Source: Hyphomicrobiales bacterium
GTDB taxonomy: Bacteria; Pseudomonadota; Alphaproteobacteria; Rhizobiales; Rhizobiaceae
Direction: 5' to 3'
Length of the DNA: 64,000 nucleotides
NCBI GenBank assembly: GCA_900473795.1
Contig: UCMT01000026.1
Location: 124,001 to 188,000, forward strand
Position 1 is the first letter of the stretch, and each line of letters begins with the position of its first letter. Shown here piece after piece: positions 8,313-17,754 of this stretch. Under the pieces are notes generated by a model. The model ran no database searches and was not told the DNA's origin. It saw nothing but the letters and a program-made list of their open reading frames with translations. Both the position numbers and the translations under genes were made by a program.

Positions 8313-9401
8313 TCAACCAACGATCAGTTCGGTCCACTTCTGGTTCAGCCAATCCGACTTCGTCTGGTAGAGGTCGTAGCGCGGAATGATCGGCTCGATG
8401 TCGGACGACACGGCGGCGAACTCTTCTGCCGTGAGGTCCGTGAGTTCACGCTTGACGGTCGGCGAGGTCCCGACCTTGCGCGACAGAATGGCCTGGATCG
8501 ACGGCTGGCTCATATAGTCGATGAAGACATGCGCCTCCTCGACTTTCTGCGAGGCGCGCGACAGCGCCCAGCAACCGGAGTCCTGAATGCCGCCTTCCTT
8601 CGGGAAGGTCGAGCGGACGGGGTTGCCGTCGGCAGCGGCAAGACCAGTAACGTCGTGATAATACTGACCCATCGGGATTTCGCCCGATTTCAGCGCCTGC
8701 TCGAACTGGGCTTCGTCGCGATACCACAGGCGAACATTCGGCTTGACTTCGGCGAGCTTGGCAAAAGCCTTTTCAAGACCTTCGTCCGTGTCCAGCGCGT
8801 TGGTACCACCGAGATAAGTCTTGGCCGTCACTTCGAGCAGGAAGGAGTTAGAGACGAGCGCCAGCAGACCGAGCTTGTCGGCATTCGCCGGGTCCCAGAA
8901 AGCTTCCCAGGAGGTCGGGGCTTCCTTGTAGACATCGGTGTTGGTCACGAGCGTGATGTACCATGAAACGGCGCCGATACCGGCGACGCGACCATCCGGG
9001 TACTTGTTGACGAAGCGATCGATCAGGTTGGAAGCATTCTTGATCTTGGCGACATCGAGCGGCGCCCAGAGGTCGGTCGCCTGGCCCTTCAGCATCGAAA
9101 CCTGCGACATCATCGAGACGTCAGCAGGCGCCTGGCCGGCCTTTGCCGCCTGTTCAAGCTGGACAAGCCAGGCTTCGCCGGTCGGTTCGGCAACGGCTTC
9201 AATCGCGATTCCCGTCGCCTTGGTGAATTCCGGGAAGATGTTCTTGTCGAACGAATCCTTGAAATAACCACCATAGACGCCGACTTTCAGCGACTTGTCC
9301 TGCGCCCGCAGGATCGATGGCATGGCCAGCATCGACACACCGGCAAGTCCGGCGCCGAGCACGGCCCGGCGGCCGATATTTTGTTTCAGAAATTCAGTCA
9401 T
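8313..9401 (-). CDS. ABC transporter periplasmic substrate-binding protein, PotD-like
   Basis: This 362-residue protein has a twin-arginine-like signal (NIGRRAVLGAGLAG) ending near the cleavage-site motif LRAQD. The mature part (LKVGVYGGYFKDSFDKNIFPEF, later GEIPMGQYYHDVTGLA) is typical of family 1/PotD-type binding proteins for polyamines and related solutes. It is the first gene of the operon that continues through the ATPase, two permeases and the nitrilase-family enzyme. Two adjacent ATGs exist (9404 and 9401). The second has better spacing (7 bases) from AGGAG and was chosen. The ligand is not identifiable from the sequence by eye. Confidence 0.88.
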   Translation of the reverse strand: MTEFLKQNIGRRAVLGAGLAGVSMLAMPSILRAQDKSLKVGVYGGYFKDSFDKNIFPEFTKATGIAIEAVAEPTGEAWLVQLEQAAKAGQAPADVSMMSQVSMLKGQATDLWAPLDVAKIKNASNLIDRFVNKYPDGRVAGIGAVSWYITLVTNTDVYKEAPTSWEAFWDPANADKLGLLALVSNSFLLEVTAKTYLGGTNALDTDEGLEKAFAKLAEVKPNVRLWYRDEAQFEQALKSGEIPMGQYYHDVTGLAAADGNPVRSTFPKEGGIQDSGCWALSRASQKVEEAHVFIDYMSQPSIQAILSRKVGTSPTVKRELTDLTAEEFAAVSSDIEPIIPRYDLYQTKSDWLNQKWTELIVG

Positions 9402-9495
9402 CATCGTTCTCCTGTTTTTGCCGGCGCCGCTCTTTTTCAGCTTCCGGTCTGTCCCCAATTTCTGATCCGGCATGCAAGTCCGGATTGCATGCCAG

Positions 9496-10143
9496 TCAAT
9501 GTTTCAAGGCCCTCAATTCCAGCACCTTTGCGTATCGCGTCAACGGAAAACACAAGGCGAAATAGATCAAGGCGACAAACCCATAGACCGTGAACGGTTC
9601 GAAGGTTGCATTGTTGATCGCATTCGAGGTTCTGACCAGTTCCTCAAAGCCGATAATCGACGTTAGGGCCGTGCTTTTGATCAGCTGCACGAGAAAACCG
9701 ACGGTCGGAGCCCGAGTGATTGCAAAGGCCTGCGGCAGGATGATCAACCGCAATTGCTTGAGATAATGCAGCCCGAGGCTGCTGCCGGCATCCCACTGCC
9801 CAAGCGGCACTGCCTGTACGCCGCCGCGCCAAATTTCCGCCAGAAACGCGCTGGCGCACAGGGTAAGCCCGAGCACGGCAGCCGTCCAGGGTTCGATGCG
9901 AAACCCGAGCAGCGGCAGGCCGAAGAACAACAGGAAAAGCTGCATCAAAAGTGGCGTGCCCTGGAACAGGCCGATGTAATACTCAGCGAACTGCCGCATC
10001 CAGCGCCGCTTGGATATCCTCAGGAACAGGATGAGCAGGCCGACAATGGTGCCGCCCGCGAAGGCGACCGCCGATAAAAGCACCGTCCACCGGGCTGCCA
10101 GCAGGAGGTTGCGGACGATGTCCCAAAGCGTGAACTCGATCAC
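9496..10143 (-). CDS. Amino-acid ABC transporter permease (His/Glu/Gln/Arg family)
   Basis: This 215-residue membrane protein has the HisM/GlnP signature region, with GLFQGTPLLMQLFLLFFGLP near residues 58-77 and the EAA-like loop SSLGLHYLKQLRLIILPQA. The start is GTG at 10143, which overlaps the upstream permease stop (GTGA) and follows GGAGG at good spacing. It is the last gene in the speB-binding protein-permease-permease group. No ATPase gene for this transporter is found next to it, so the ATPase must be encoded elsewhere. Confidence 0.9.
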   Translation of the reverse strand: MIEFTLWDIVRNLLLAARWTVLLSAVAFAGGTIVGLLILFLRISKRRWMRQFAEYYIGLFQGTPLLMQLFLLFFGLPLLGFRIEPWTAAVLGLTLCASAFLAEIWRGGVQAVPLGQWDAGSSLGLHYLKQLRLIILPQAFAITRAPTVGFLVQLIKSTALTSIIGFEELVRTSNAINNATFEPFTVYGFVALIYFALCFPLTRYAKVLELRALKH

Positions 10144-10808
10144 GACACGCCTCCAGCCAACATGCGGTTGCCTCCGGCGATCAGCAAGCGGCGCAAGCCG
10201 ATGCTCATCGCGAGGTAGACGAGCGTGACGATCAAATAGGTCTCGAACGCGCGGAAAGTGCGTGCCTGCAGCATGTCGGCCTCATAGGTCAGTTCGCGTA
10301 CGGCAATCTGCGAAACGACGGCCGATTCCAGCATCATGATGACGATCTGGCTCGTCAGCGCCGGATAGATCACCTTCAGCGCCTGCGGCAGCACGATCTT
10401 GATGAAGACCACGCGTGGCCGCAAGCCCAGTGCAAGTGCTGCCTCCCTCTGCCCCTTCGGCACGGCATCGAGCCCGGCGCCGACGATTTCCGTCGTATAG
10501 GCCGTCATGTTCAGCGTCATCGCCAGGATGGCGGCGACGACGGGATCGAGGCGGATGCCAAGGCTGGGCAACCCGAAGAAGATGAAGAAAAGCTGCACCA
10601 GAAACGGCGTATTGCGGATGAGCTCGACATAACCGGCAATCCCCCGGCGCAGGACGGCATGGCGACTGCGCCGGGCTGCCGCGCCCAAAATGCTGAGCAC
10701 GATGCCGGCGATTGCCGACACCGCGATCAGGAAGATCGTCATGGCCGCGCCGCTCGCGATCAGCGAGACCGCGTCATTCAGCCAGCCGAAATCGAGCGCA
10801 TAGCCCAA
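10140..10808 (-). CDS. Amino-acid ABC transporter permease (His/Glu/Gln/Arg family)
   Basis: This 222-residue membrane protein contains the family region ELIRNTPFLVQLFFIFFGLP and the coupling loop LALGLRPRVVFIKIVLPQAL. It starts at a TTG at 10806-10808, with AAGGA 8 bases upstream inside the end of the binding-protein gene, 4 bases after that gene's stop. No ATG lies near this site in frame. It would form a heterodimer with the permease at 9496-10143. The substrate is probably a basic or guanidino compound, as judged from the linked ureohydrolase gene. Confidence 0.88.
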   Translation of the reverse strand: MGYALDFGWLNDAVSLIASGAAMTIFLIAVSAIAGIVLSILGAAARRSRHAVLRRGIAGYVELIRNTPFLVQLFFIFFGLPSLGIRLDPVVAAILAMTLNMTAYTTEIVGAGLDAVPKGQREAALALGLRPRVVFIKIVLPQALKVIYPALTSQIVIMMLESAVVSQIAVRELTYEADMLQARTFRAFETYLIVTLVYLAMSIGLRRLLIAGGNRMLAGGVS

Positions 10809-10812
10809 AGGA

Positions 10813-11613
10813 TCAATCCTTCAGGTTTTCAGGGTTGAGCGGGGTCTTCAGCCACGCTTCCGAGCTTTCATTGAGCTTGCCGTCGGCGAGCATCTTGGCG
10901 ACCGCGTCGTTGATCGCCTGCTTCAGGCGATCTTCGCCCTTGTTGAGCGCCAGATGCGACGGCGAGGTCAGGAGCTGGAACTTCTGCTCCGGCTTCAAGG
11001 CTTCCTGGCGGGCCAGAACCTGGGCACCGACATCGTTGCCGACAACCATCAGTTCGGTCTGGCCGGAGATGAAGGCCTGGATCACCGAGTTGTAGTTGTC
11101 GAAGCGCTTGATGTCGGCATCCTTCGGTGCTGCTTCCGTCAGCGAAGTGTCTTCGAGCGTGCCGCGATTGACGGCGATGCTCTTGCCGGCGAGGTCTTCC
11201 TTGCCCTTCACTTCCAGGGCAGCCGGACCAATGACGGCGATGTAGTAAGGCGCGTAGGCCGCAGCGAAATCGATGACCTCGGCGCGCTCCTTGCTGTAAC
11301 CGACGCTGACGAGCACGTCGACGCGCTTCTCGGTGAGATAAGGGATGCGGTTCTGGCCGGTCACCGGCACCGGAACGAGCTTCACCTTCAGGCTGTCGGC
11401 AATGTACTGCGCAACGTCGATGTCATAACCCTTGAGGCTCATATCGGCGCTGGCCGAGGAGAAGGGCGGGAAATCGGCAAAGACGCCGACATTCAGGACG
11501 CCCGCCTTGGTGATATCGTCGATGGCGTCCGCCTGGGCGTTGCCAGCGAAGCCGAGAACGGCGGCGCTCAGCATCAGGGCGGCAGCGAAGGATGATTTCA
11601 ATACGTTTTTCAT
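10813..11613 (-). CDS. Periplasmic amino-acid-type substrate-binding protein (ABC transporter)
   Basis: This 266-residue family 3 binding protein has a Sec signal (MKNVLKSSFAAALMLSAAVL, cleavage near NAQA) and the typical core LNVGVFADFPPFSSASADMSLKGYDIDVAQYIAD, followed by VSVGYSKERAEVIDFAAAY. It delivers ligand to the permeases at 9496-10808. It lies 63 bases downstream of speB, consistent with one transcript. A GGGGAAGA ribosome-binding site precedes the ATG. The ligand could be arginine, agmatine or a guanidino acid given the neighbour; this is inference. Confidence 0.9.
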   Translation of the reverse strand: MKNVLKSSFAAALMLSAAVLGFAGNAQADAIDDITKAGVLNVGVFADFPPFSSASADMSLKGYDIDVAQYIADSLKVKLVPVPVTGQNRIPYLTEKRVDVLVSVGYSKERAEVIDFAAAYAPYYIAVIGPAALEVKGKEDLAGKSIAVNRGTLEDTSLTEAAPKDADIKRFDNYNSVIQAFISGQTELMVVGNDVGAQVLARQEALKPEQKFQLLTSPSHLALNKGEDRLKQAINDAVAKMLADGKLNESSEAWLKTPLNPENLKD

Positions 11614-11676
11614 TGTCTTCCCCTTTATACGGACATTGCTTTGGGTGGTGCGGGCAATCCGGCCGCAGATGTGGGA

Positions 11677-12738
11677 TCAGTCGCGCTTGCCGTTGACGAA
11701 GGGGCTGAACACCATGAGGCTGAGGATTTCGAACAGGACCTGGGCGCCGACATGCGCCGTGTTGGTCGTCGCGTCATATTGCGGCGCGACCTCGACGACA
11801 TCGCCGCCGACGAGGTTGATGCCCTTCAGGCCGCGGATCAGTTCCAGCACCTCGCGGGTGGTGAGACCGCCCACTTCCGGTGTGCCGGTGCCCGGTGCAA
11901 AGCTCGGATCGACGCTGTCGATGTCGAAGGAGAGATAGGTCGGGCCGTCGCCGACGATCTGTTTCGCCTTCTCGATGATCGCCGGCATACCCATGCCGGT
12001 CACCTCCTCGGCATGGATCACGGTCATGCCGGATTCGTAGGAAAACTCCCAGAGATATTCCGCCGAACCGCGAATGCCGATCTGGACGGTGCGCGTCGGA
12101 TCGAGCACGCCGTCGAGAACCGCATTGCGGAACGGTCCGCCATGGTGGAATTTCGTCTGGTCGAAGGCGCCGCCGGTATCGCAATGCGCGTCGATATGGA
12201 TCATGCCGACCGGGCGTTTCTTGCCGACGGCCTTCAGGATCGGATGGCTCATCGAGTGGTCGCCGCCGACCGACAGCGGCACAACGCCGGCATCGACGAT
12301 CTGGTTGATGCGCTTTTCGATGTCGTCATGGCTGAGTTCCAGCCGGTAGCGACTCTGAAATGGGACGTCGCCGATATCGGCGACGCGCAGGTCGAACACC
12401 GGTGCGCAATCGAGCACATGGTTATAGGGGCCAATACGTTCGATGGTGCGGATGGCGCGCGGCCCGAAGCGGGAGCCCGGACGATTAGTGACGCCAAGAT
12501 CCATCGGCACGCCGACGATGGCAACCTGGAGATTGCCGAAATCGGGCACGCCGGCATCGACAGGCATATAGGGCGCGGTCAGGAAGGTTGGAACGCCGGC
12601 ATAGGGCGCAAGCCGCGTACCGGTCTTGGAGAAAATCTTGTCCGCCACCTTGCGGAAGGCCGGATCGAACAACTCGCCACCATGGCTTTCGCCATACTTC
12701 GCCTTCAGCTCGCTTAGCTTTTTCTCGTCCCACGCCAT
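11677..12738 (-). CDS. speB: Agmatinase-family ureohydrolase
   Basis: This 353-residue protein has all the dinuclear manganese-site motifs of the arginase/agmatinase family: GGDHSMSHP, HIDAHCDTGG, and SFDIDSVDPSFAPGTGTPEVGG. It would release urea from a guanidino substrate in the cytosol. Agmatinase is the default call. Guanidinobutyrase or another guanidino hydrolase cannot be excluded, because the specificity-determining loops are not readable by eye. An N-terminal extension of about 45 residues precedes the core. The ATG at 12738 was preferred over an in-frame GTG at 12747, because TGAGGTG lies at suitable spacing. It heads an operon with an amino-acid-type ABC transporter and is divergent from a LysR gene. 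Confidence 0.85.
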   Translation of the reverse strand: MAWDEKKLSELKAKYGESHGGELFDPAFRKVADKIFSKTGTRLAPYAGVPTFLTAPYMPVDAGVPDFGNLQVAIVGVPMDLGVTNRPGSRFGPRAIRTIERIGPYNHVLDCAPVFDLRVADIGDVPFQSRYRLELSHDDIEKRINQIVDAGVVPLSVGGDHSMSHPILKAVGKKRPVGMIHIDAHCDTGGAFDQTKFHHGGPFRNAVLDGVLDPTRTVQIGIRGSAEYLWEFSYESGMTVIHAEEVTGMGMPAIIEKAKQIVGDGPTYLSFDIDSVDPSFAPGTGTPEVGGLTTREVLELIRGLKGINLVGGDVVEVAPQYDATTNTAHVGAQVLFEILSLMVFSPFVNGKRD

Positions 12739-12945
12739 GTCCGTCACCTCATATCGGGCCGGAGGAGACGTGCGGGATCGGCGATCGGAAAGCCTTCAAA
12801 CGGCTCGGATGTTCGCCGAAAACGGTTCGCGCATCGACATTGGTGCCAGAGCGCTTGCGTGCATGTTCCCCAGGCTTTTGCCCTTGTTGCCGACATTAGG
12901 AAACAAATTCACTGGAAAATCAATTGACATTGTTATAGCGTTTGG

Positions 12946-12962
12946 TGTGAGAAAAACTCACA
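12946..12962. promoter_or_regulatory. Inverted repeat TGTGAG-N5-CTCACA, candidate LysR-type operator
   Basis: A perfect 6-base inverted repeat separated by AAAAA sits 28 bases upstream of the LysR gene start and about 207 bases upstream of speB. LysR-type regulators usually bind such sites in the region shared with their divergent target. It would allow autoregulation and control of the speB-transporter operon. Confidence 0.5.
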
Positions 12963-12990
12963 TCATTTTCCGCCCTTCGGAGCCGTTTCC

Positions 12991-14037
12991 TTGTCCAGCC
13001 GCCTGCCCCCGCTGAACCCGTTGCGCGCTTTTGAGGCGACGGCCCGGCGCGGCTCCGTTTCGGCGGCGGCGCGCGAGCTCAACGTCACCCATGGTGCGAT
13101 CAGCCATCAGATAAGGGCGCTGGAACTCTCCTTCAATGCGGCGCTTTTTGAACGCGGCGGCAAGCGGCTGAAGCTTACGCCTCAAGGTGCACTGCTGCTG
13201 CCGGCCGTCACCGAGGCATTCCAAGGGATCGCCGCGGCTACCGCGGCCATGACGCGACCGACGACGAGCGGTCAATTGCGCATCGCCTGCGTGCCGGCGC
13301 TTCTGTCCTTCTGGATGATCCCGCGCCTGCACCTGTTCACCGAACAGTTTCCCGATGTGCAGCTGACCCTGATTGCCTCGAACGACGCCGCCAACCTGTT
13401 TTCCGGCGATGTCGATATCTGCCTCCTCTATGGCGACGGCAACTGGCCGGATTGCTGGGCGCGTCTGTGGAGCCGGCTGGAATTGTTTCCGGTCGTCAGC
13501 CCGACCCTGCTCAACATGCGGCCGCTGCGTTCGGTGCGCGCCCTGCGCGACCACGTCATCCTGCATGGCGACGATGGCCGCGAATGGAACACCTGGCTTG
13601 CCGCCGCCGATGGCATCGATATCCAGCGCGGCCGCCAGCATTTCATGAGCGACGCCCGCCTTTCGACGGAAGCCGCGCTGCACAATCAGGGCGTGGCACT
13701 CGGCGATACGATCACCGCCGGCAGCCTGATCGCCAAGGGCGAACTGATCGCACCTTTCGATCTCACAGTACCCGCCAACGACGCCTTCTACGTCGCCTGC
13801 CGCAACGAGGTCCGCGCCGCCCCCATCGTCAAGGTCTTCATCGACTGGCTGTTCTCGGCGCTGGAAAGCGATCCGATGCCTGAACTGCAGACTTCGGCGC
13901 GCACCATCATCCGCGCCCGCGCCGCCAAGGTCAGCGCGCCCGAACGCCTGCCATTCAAGGATGGCTTCAAGCCCGTCTCCTCTCCCGCCCGCGCCCGTCG
14001 GCCCGAACCGACGCCAAAGCGCCGGGTCAAGTCTTGA
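12991..14037 (+). CDS. LysR-family transcriptional regulator (GcvA-like)
   Basis: This 348-residue protein opens with a winged helix-turn-helix (PLRAFEATARRGSVSAAARELNVTHGAIS...) and continues with a LysR effector domain (GQLRIACVPALLSFWMIPRL). The pattern is that of the GcvA subgroup, often linked to amino-acid metabolism. It starts at TTG 12991, with GGAG 8 bases upstream. No in-frame ATG is better placed. The C-terminal tail after about residue 300 is basic and proline-rich (ARRPEPTPKRRVKS), longer than usual. It is divergent from speB and 18 bases upstream of the aminotransferase gene, so it probably controls both. Confidence 0.9.
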   Translation: MSSRLPPLNPLRAFEATARRGSVSAAARELNVTHGAISHQIRALELSFNAALFERGGKRLKLTPQGALLLPAVTEAFQGIAAATAAMTRPTTSGQLRIACVPALLSFWMIPRLHLFTEQFPDVQLTLIASNDAANLFSGDVDICLLYGDGNWPDCWARLWSRLELFPVVSPTLLNMRPLRSVRALRDHVILHGDDGREWNTWLAAADGIDIQRGRQHFMSDARLSTEAALHNQGVALGDTITAGSLIAKGELIAPFDLTVPANDAFYVACRNEVRAAPIVKVFIDWLFSALESDPMPELQTSARTIIRARAAKVSAPERLPFKDGFKPVSSPARARRPEPTPKRRVKS

Positions 14038-14055
14038 AAACACAGGATAATCCGA

Positions 14056-15234
14056 ATGCCGCGTTTCAATCCGCTGATCGCCAGACTGTCGCCGCCGCCG
14101 GTGCCTTCCGTCCTCGCCTGGGCAAAGGCCTATGACGGCGCGCGCGGACCGCTCATCGACCTCAGCCAGGCTGTTCCCGGCTATCCGCCGCATCCCGATA
14201 TGCTGAAATGGCTCGGCGAGGCCGCCGCCTCTCCCGCGTTCACCGGCTATGGCGCGATCGAAGGCGAGCAGGTTCTGCGGGCCGCCTATGCCACGCATGT
14301 CTCGAGCCTCTACAACGCCTCGATCAATGCCCGGAACATCCACATCACCTCCGGCTGCAACCAGGCTTTCATCTCGACCGTGATTGCGCTCGCCGGCGCC
14401 GGCGATACGGTGCTGATGACCAACCCCTTCTACTTCAACCAGGAAACGACACTTGCCATGCTCGGCATCGGTGTCGAGCTGGTGCCCTGCGACGCAAGCG
14501 ATGGCTTCCTGCCGGATATCGACGCCATTGCCTCATCGCTGAAACCGGGCGTGCGGGCGCTGGCGCTCGTCACGCCGAACAACCCGACCGGATCCGTCTA
14601 TCCGCCGGCCTTGCTGCGGCGGATCTATGATCTCTGCCGCGCCAACAAAACCTGGCTGATCCTCGACGAAACCTATCGCGACTTTCTGGCCGAAGGCAGC
14701 GGCGCGCCGCACGACCTTCTGGCGGTCGAGGGTTGGCAGGACGGCCTGATCTGCCTCTACAGTTTCTCCAAATCCTTCTGCATTCCCGGCCACCGTCTCG
14801 GCGCGATCACGGCAGGCCTCGCCGTTGTACGGCAGGTCGCAAAGGTCATGGACAACCTGCAAATTTGCGCGCCGCGGTCGGCGCAAGCGGCTGTGGCCAA
14901 AGCGCTTCCGGCGCTGGACGACTGGCGGGCGAGCAATCGCGCGGAGATTGGCAGGCGGGCCGAAGCGCTGAAACAGGTGATGAGCAAACTGACCGGCTGG
15001 AAACTCCAGGCGATCGGCGCTTACTTTGCCTATATCCGCCACCCCTATCCCGATATCAGCTCCGAATTCGTGGCAGAGAAGCTCGCAAAGATTGCCGGCG
15101 TCGTCTGCCTACCGGGCGACTATTTCGGCGAGGGCCAGGAAGGCTACCTGCGCTTTGCCTTCGCCAACGCCGACGTGCCGACGATCCTCAAGCTGGAAGA
15201 ACGGCTGTCGACCTTCCATCTGCCGGGGATCTGA
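14056..15234 (+). CDS. Aminotransferase class I/II (PLP-dependent)
   Basis: This 392-residue fold-type I enzyme has the pyridoxal-phosphate lysine in SFSKSFCIPGHRLG, the cofactor-contacting VTPNNPTG motif and the DETYRDF Asp/Tyr pair. It resembles the aspartate aminotransferase superfamily. The amino donor is unknown. It follows the LysR gene by 18 bases on the same strand. With the agmatinase-family enzyme opposite, a plausible role is deamination of the amine or amino acid left after urea release. It ends directly against the EamA gene on the other strand. Confidence 0.9.
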   Translation: MPRFNPLIARLSPPPVPSVLAWAKAYDGARGPLIDLSQAVPGYPPHPDMLKWLGEAAASPAFTGYGAIEGEQVLRAAYATHVSSLYNASINARNIHITSGCNQAFISTVIALAGAGDTVLMTNPFYFNQETTLAMLGIGVELVPCDASDGFLPDIDAIASSLKPGVRALALVTPNNPTGSVYPPALLRRIYDLCRANKTWLILDETYRDFLAEGSGAPHDLLAVEGWQDGLICLYSFSKSFCIPGHRLGAITAGLAVVRQVAKVMDNLQICAPRSAQAAVAKALPALDDWRASNRAEIGRRAEALKQVMSKLTGWKLQAIGAYFAYIRHPYPDISSEFVAEKLAKIAGVVCLPGDYFGEGQEGYLRFAFANADVPTILKLEERLSTFHLPGI

Positions 15235-16134
15235 TCAGCCCCGGCGGGCAACCATGATACCGGCAAGCACGACGGCACCACCGACGGCCTGCATCAGGCC
15301 AATGGGCTCACTGAGCAGAAGCCAGGCGAGGATCGCCGCCACGACGGGCTGCAGCAACAGCGTCAGCGACGAAAAGGCCGGCGCCAGGAAGGCGAGCGCA
15401 TAGATGATCAGCGCTTGCCCGCCGGCGTGGCTGATAAGCGCAAGGCCGATCAGAATGGCCCAGCCGAACAGCGCCACGGGGATGAAGCTGTCTTCGAAGA
15501 GGAGTGCCAACGGCAATAGGCACACCGTTGCCGAAGCCGTGCTCCAGATCATGATCCGGTTGGTGGAAAAGCGGCTGCGCAGGCGGCCGATCGAGAGGAT
15601 GTAGCCCGCATAGAAGACGGCAGCGACGACTGCCGTCGCGTCACCGGCCAGATGCCCATCGCCGAGCGCCGCAGGCCCGCCTTTCAGGACCACGACGCCG
15701 GCCAGCGTCGTCGCCAGGCCGGCGAGGAACACGCCGCTGACATGGGCGCGAAACAGCACCCACGAGCCGAGCGTCACGAAGATCGGCGCCAGATTGGCAA
15801 GCAGCGTCGCATTGGCGACCGATGTCATATGCAGGGACAGGTGCCAGGCGGCGAGATCGGCTGCAAGGAAGACGCCCGGCAGGACGAGCAGACCGTAATC
15901 GGCCAACCCGGCAGGCCGCGAATCCGTAACCGTCTTTTCAGTCGCCTTGGCCCAGATCAGAAGCGGCAACAGCGCCAGCGCCACCCGCCAGAACGCCGTC
16001 GCCATAGGGCCGACTTCCGACAGCCGCACGAAGATCGGCGACCCGCCGATCGCGACACCACCAACCAACAACGCAACCAGGGCAAGGCGGCTTGCGGACG
16101 CAGACGCGGAAGAACCAAGGGCAGTGTCTGACAC
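15235..16134 (-). CDS. EamA/DMT-superfamily transporter
   Basis: This 299-residue protein has about ten hydrophobic segments in two EamA halves; it starts with LVALLVGGVAIGGSPIFVRLSEVGPMATAFWR and ends with LLSEPIGLMQAVGGAVVLAGI. Such proteins usually export amino acids or metabolites. The start is GTG at 16134, with no strong ribosome-binding site. The stop abuts the aminotransferase stop, convergent. It lies 170 bases downstream of an aldehyde dehydrogenase on the same strand and may or may not be cotranscribed. The intervening region (16135-16304) shows nothing distinctive to me. Confidence 0.88.
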   Translation of the reverse strand: MSDTALGSSASASASRLALVALLVGGVAIGGSPIFVRLSEVGPMATAFWRVALALLPLLIWAKATEKTVTDSRPAGLADYGLLVLPGVFLAADLAAWHLSLHMTSVANATLLANLAPIFVTLGSWVLFRAHVSGVFLAGLATTLAGVVVLKGGPAALGDGHLAGDATAVVAAVFYAGYILSIGRLRSRFSTNRIMIWSTASATVCLLPLALLFEDSFIPVALFGWAILIGLALISHAGGQALIIYALAFLAPAFSSLTLLLQPVVAAILAWLLLSEPIGLMQAVGGAVVLAGIMVARRG

Positions 16135-16304
16135 GAGTGCTGTCCACAGAATCTGCGCGGCACGGCGCCGCCACGCGATAACGCATCGGAGCTAGCAGAA
16201 ACCCGCCGCCGGAAACAACGACTTCTCCTTATGGGAGCATGAGAATTGGTGAAGCGAGCCCCGCAGCCGCAGGGCCGCGAGGCATATATTTCAACGCACA
16301 GGCC

Positions 16305-17738
16305 TCACGCCGCGTCCGGCCGGTGCACCGTCTTCACTTCGAGGAAATCCTCAAGGCCGAACATGCCGCCTTCGCGGCCGTTGCCCGACTGCTTGTAGCC
16401 GCCGAACGGGCTGCCGTAGCGATGCGGGCCACCGTTGATGTGGACCATGCCGGCGCGAAGCCGCGCGGCAACGCGCTCGGCACGTTTGGGATCGCCGGTC
16501 TGGACATAGGCGGCGAGACCATAGCTGGTGTCGTTGGCGATCTCGATCGCCTCTTCTTCCGTTTCGAACGGCATGATGGCAAGCACCGGGCCGAATACCT
16601 CTTCGCGGGCAATCCGCATCGTGTTGTTGACGTCGGCAAAGATCGTCGGCTTGACGAAATAGCCTTGCTTGAACCCCTGCGGCTTGCCGGCGCCGCCAAC
16701 CAGAAGCCGGGCGCCTTCGGCAATGCCCGCCTCGATCAACGCCTGTACCCGGCTGAACTGGATATCGCTGACCAGCGGGCCGATATGGCTACCCTCTTCC
16801 GCCGGGTTGCCGACCTTGACCTCCCTGCCGATCCGCGTGGCGATCTCGACGACCTTGTCGTAGACGGATTTCTGCACCAGAAGCCGCGTCGGCGCGTCGC
16901 AGGACTGGCCGGAATTGTTGAAACATTCCTGCACGCTGGCGGTGACGCGTTCTTCCAGGTCTGCATCTTCGAAGACGATGTTCGGCGACTTGCCGCCGAG
17001 CTCCAGCGTAACGCGCTTGACGGTATCGGCAGCATCCTTGCTGACGGCGATGCCGGCGCGGGTCGAGCCGGTGAACGACATCATGTCGACGTCCTTGTGC
17101 CGGGACAGGGCCGCACCCACATTCGGCCCATCGCCGTTGACGAGGTTGAACGTACCGGCCGGGAAGCCGGCCTCGTGCACCATTTCGGCATAGAGGAGCG
17201 CATTCAGCGGCGTGAATTCGCTCGGCTTCAGGACGCAGGTCGAGCCCGTCGCCAGCGCCGGAACGACCTTCAGCGCGATCTGGTTGATCGGCCAGTTCCA
17301 TGGCGTGATCAGGCCGCAGACACCGATCGGCTCGCGCAGCAACACATCGCCATTCGGCAGCACTTCGCGCATGTGCAGGCGCTTCAAGGCATCGATGAAG
17401 CCCTGAAGATGGCCGACGCCGACATCGGCCTGCTGCTCGCGGCTCATCGTCGCCGGAGCACCCAGTTCCATGGTGATGGTCTGAGCCATCTCGTCGTAGC
17501 GACGCTTGTAGATCGCCAAAAGTCTTTCAAGCCGCGCCAGACGTTCTTCGACGCTGGTGCGGCTATAGGTGACGAAGGCCTTCTTGGCGGCCGCAACGGC
17601 GCGGTCGATATCGGCCGCCGTGCCCATCGAGATCACGGCGACCGGCTTTTCCGTTGCCGGATTGAGCACCTCGAGATCATTCGGCGTGATCGGGTCGACC
17701 CATTCGCCGTTGATGTAGAACTTGCGTTTGTCGAGCAT
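16305..17738 (-). CDS. NAD(P)-dependent aldehyde dehydrogenase
   Basis: This 477-residue protein is a complete ALDH: cofactor-binding FTGSTRAGIAV, catalytic Glu in TLELGGKSPN, catalytic Cys in NNSGQSCDAPTRLL, and the C-terminal PFGGYKQSGNGREGG. The asparagine of the oxyanion hole is in PWNWPINQ. The start at 17738 (MLDKRKFY) follows GGGAGGG. The ATG at 17777 overlaps the upstream gene and looks non-native. It lies 16 bases downstream of the frameshifted MBL-fold gene, so the two appear to form an operon. The substrate aldehyde cannot be named. Confidence 0.92.
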   Translation of the reverse strand: MLDKRKFYINGEWVDPITPNDLEVLNPATEKPVAVISMGTAADIDRAVAAAKKAFVTYSRTSVEERLARLERLLAIYKRRYDEMAQTITMELGAPATMSREQQADVGVGHLQGFIDALKRLHMREVLPNGDVLLREPIGVCGLITPWNWPINQIALKVVPALATGSTCVLKPSEFTPLNALLYAEMVHEAGFPAGTFNLVNGDGPNVGAALSRHKDVDMMSFTGSTRAGIAVSKDAADTVKRVTLELGGKSPNIVFEDADLEERVTASVQECFNNSGQSCDAPTRLLVQKSVYDKVVEIATRIGREVKVGNPAEEGSHIGPLVSDIQFSRVQALIEAGIAEGARLLVGGAGKPQGFKQGYFVKPTIFADVNNTMRIAREEVFGPVLAIMPFETEEEAIEIANDTSYGLAAYVQTGDPKRAERVAARLRAGMVHINGGPHRYGSPFGGYKQSGNGREGGMFGLEDFLEVKTVHRPDAA

Positions 17739-17754
17739 AAGTCGTTCCCTCCCG

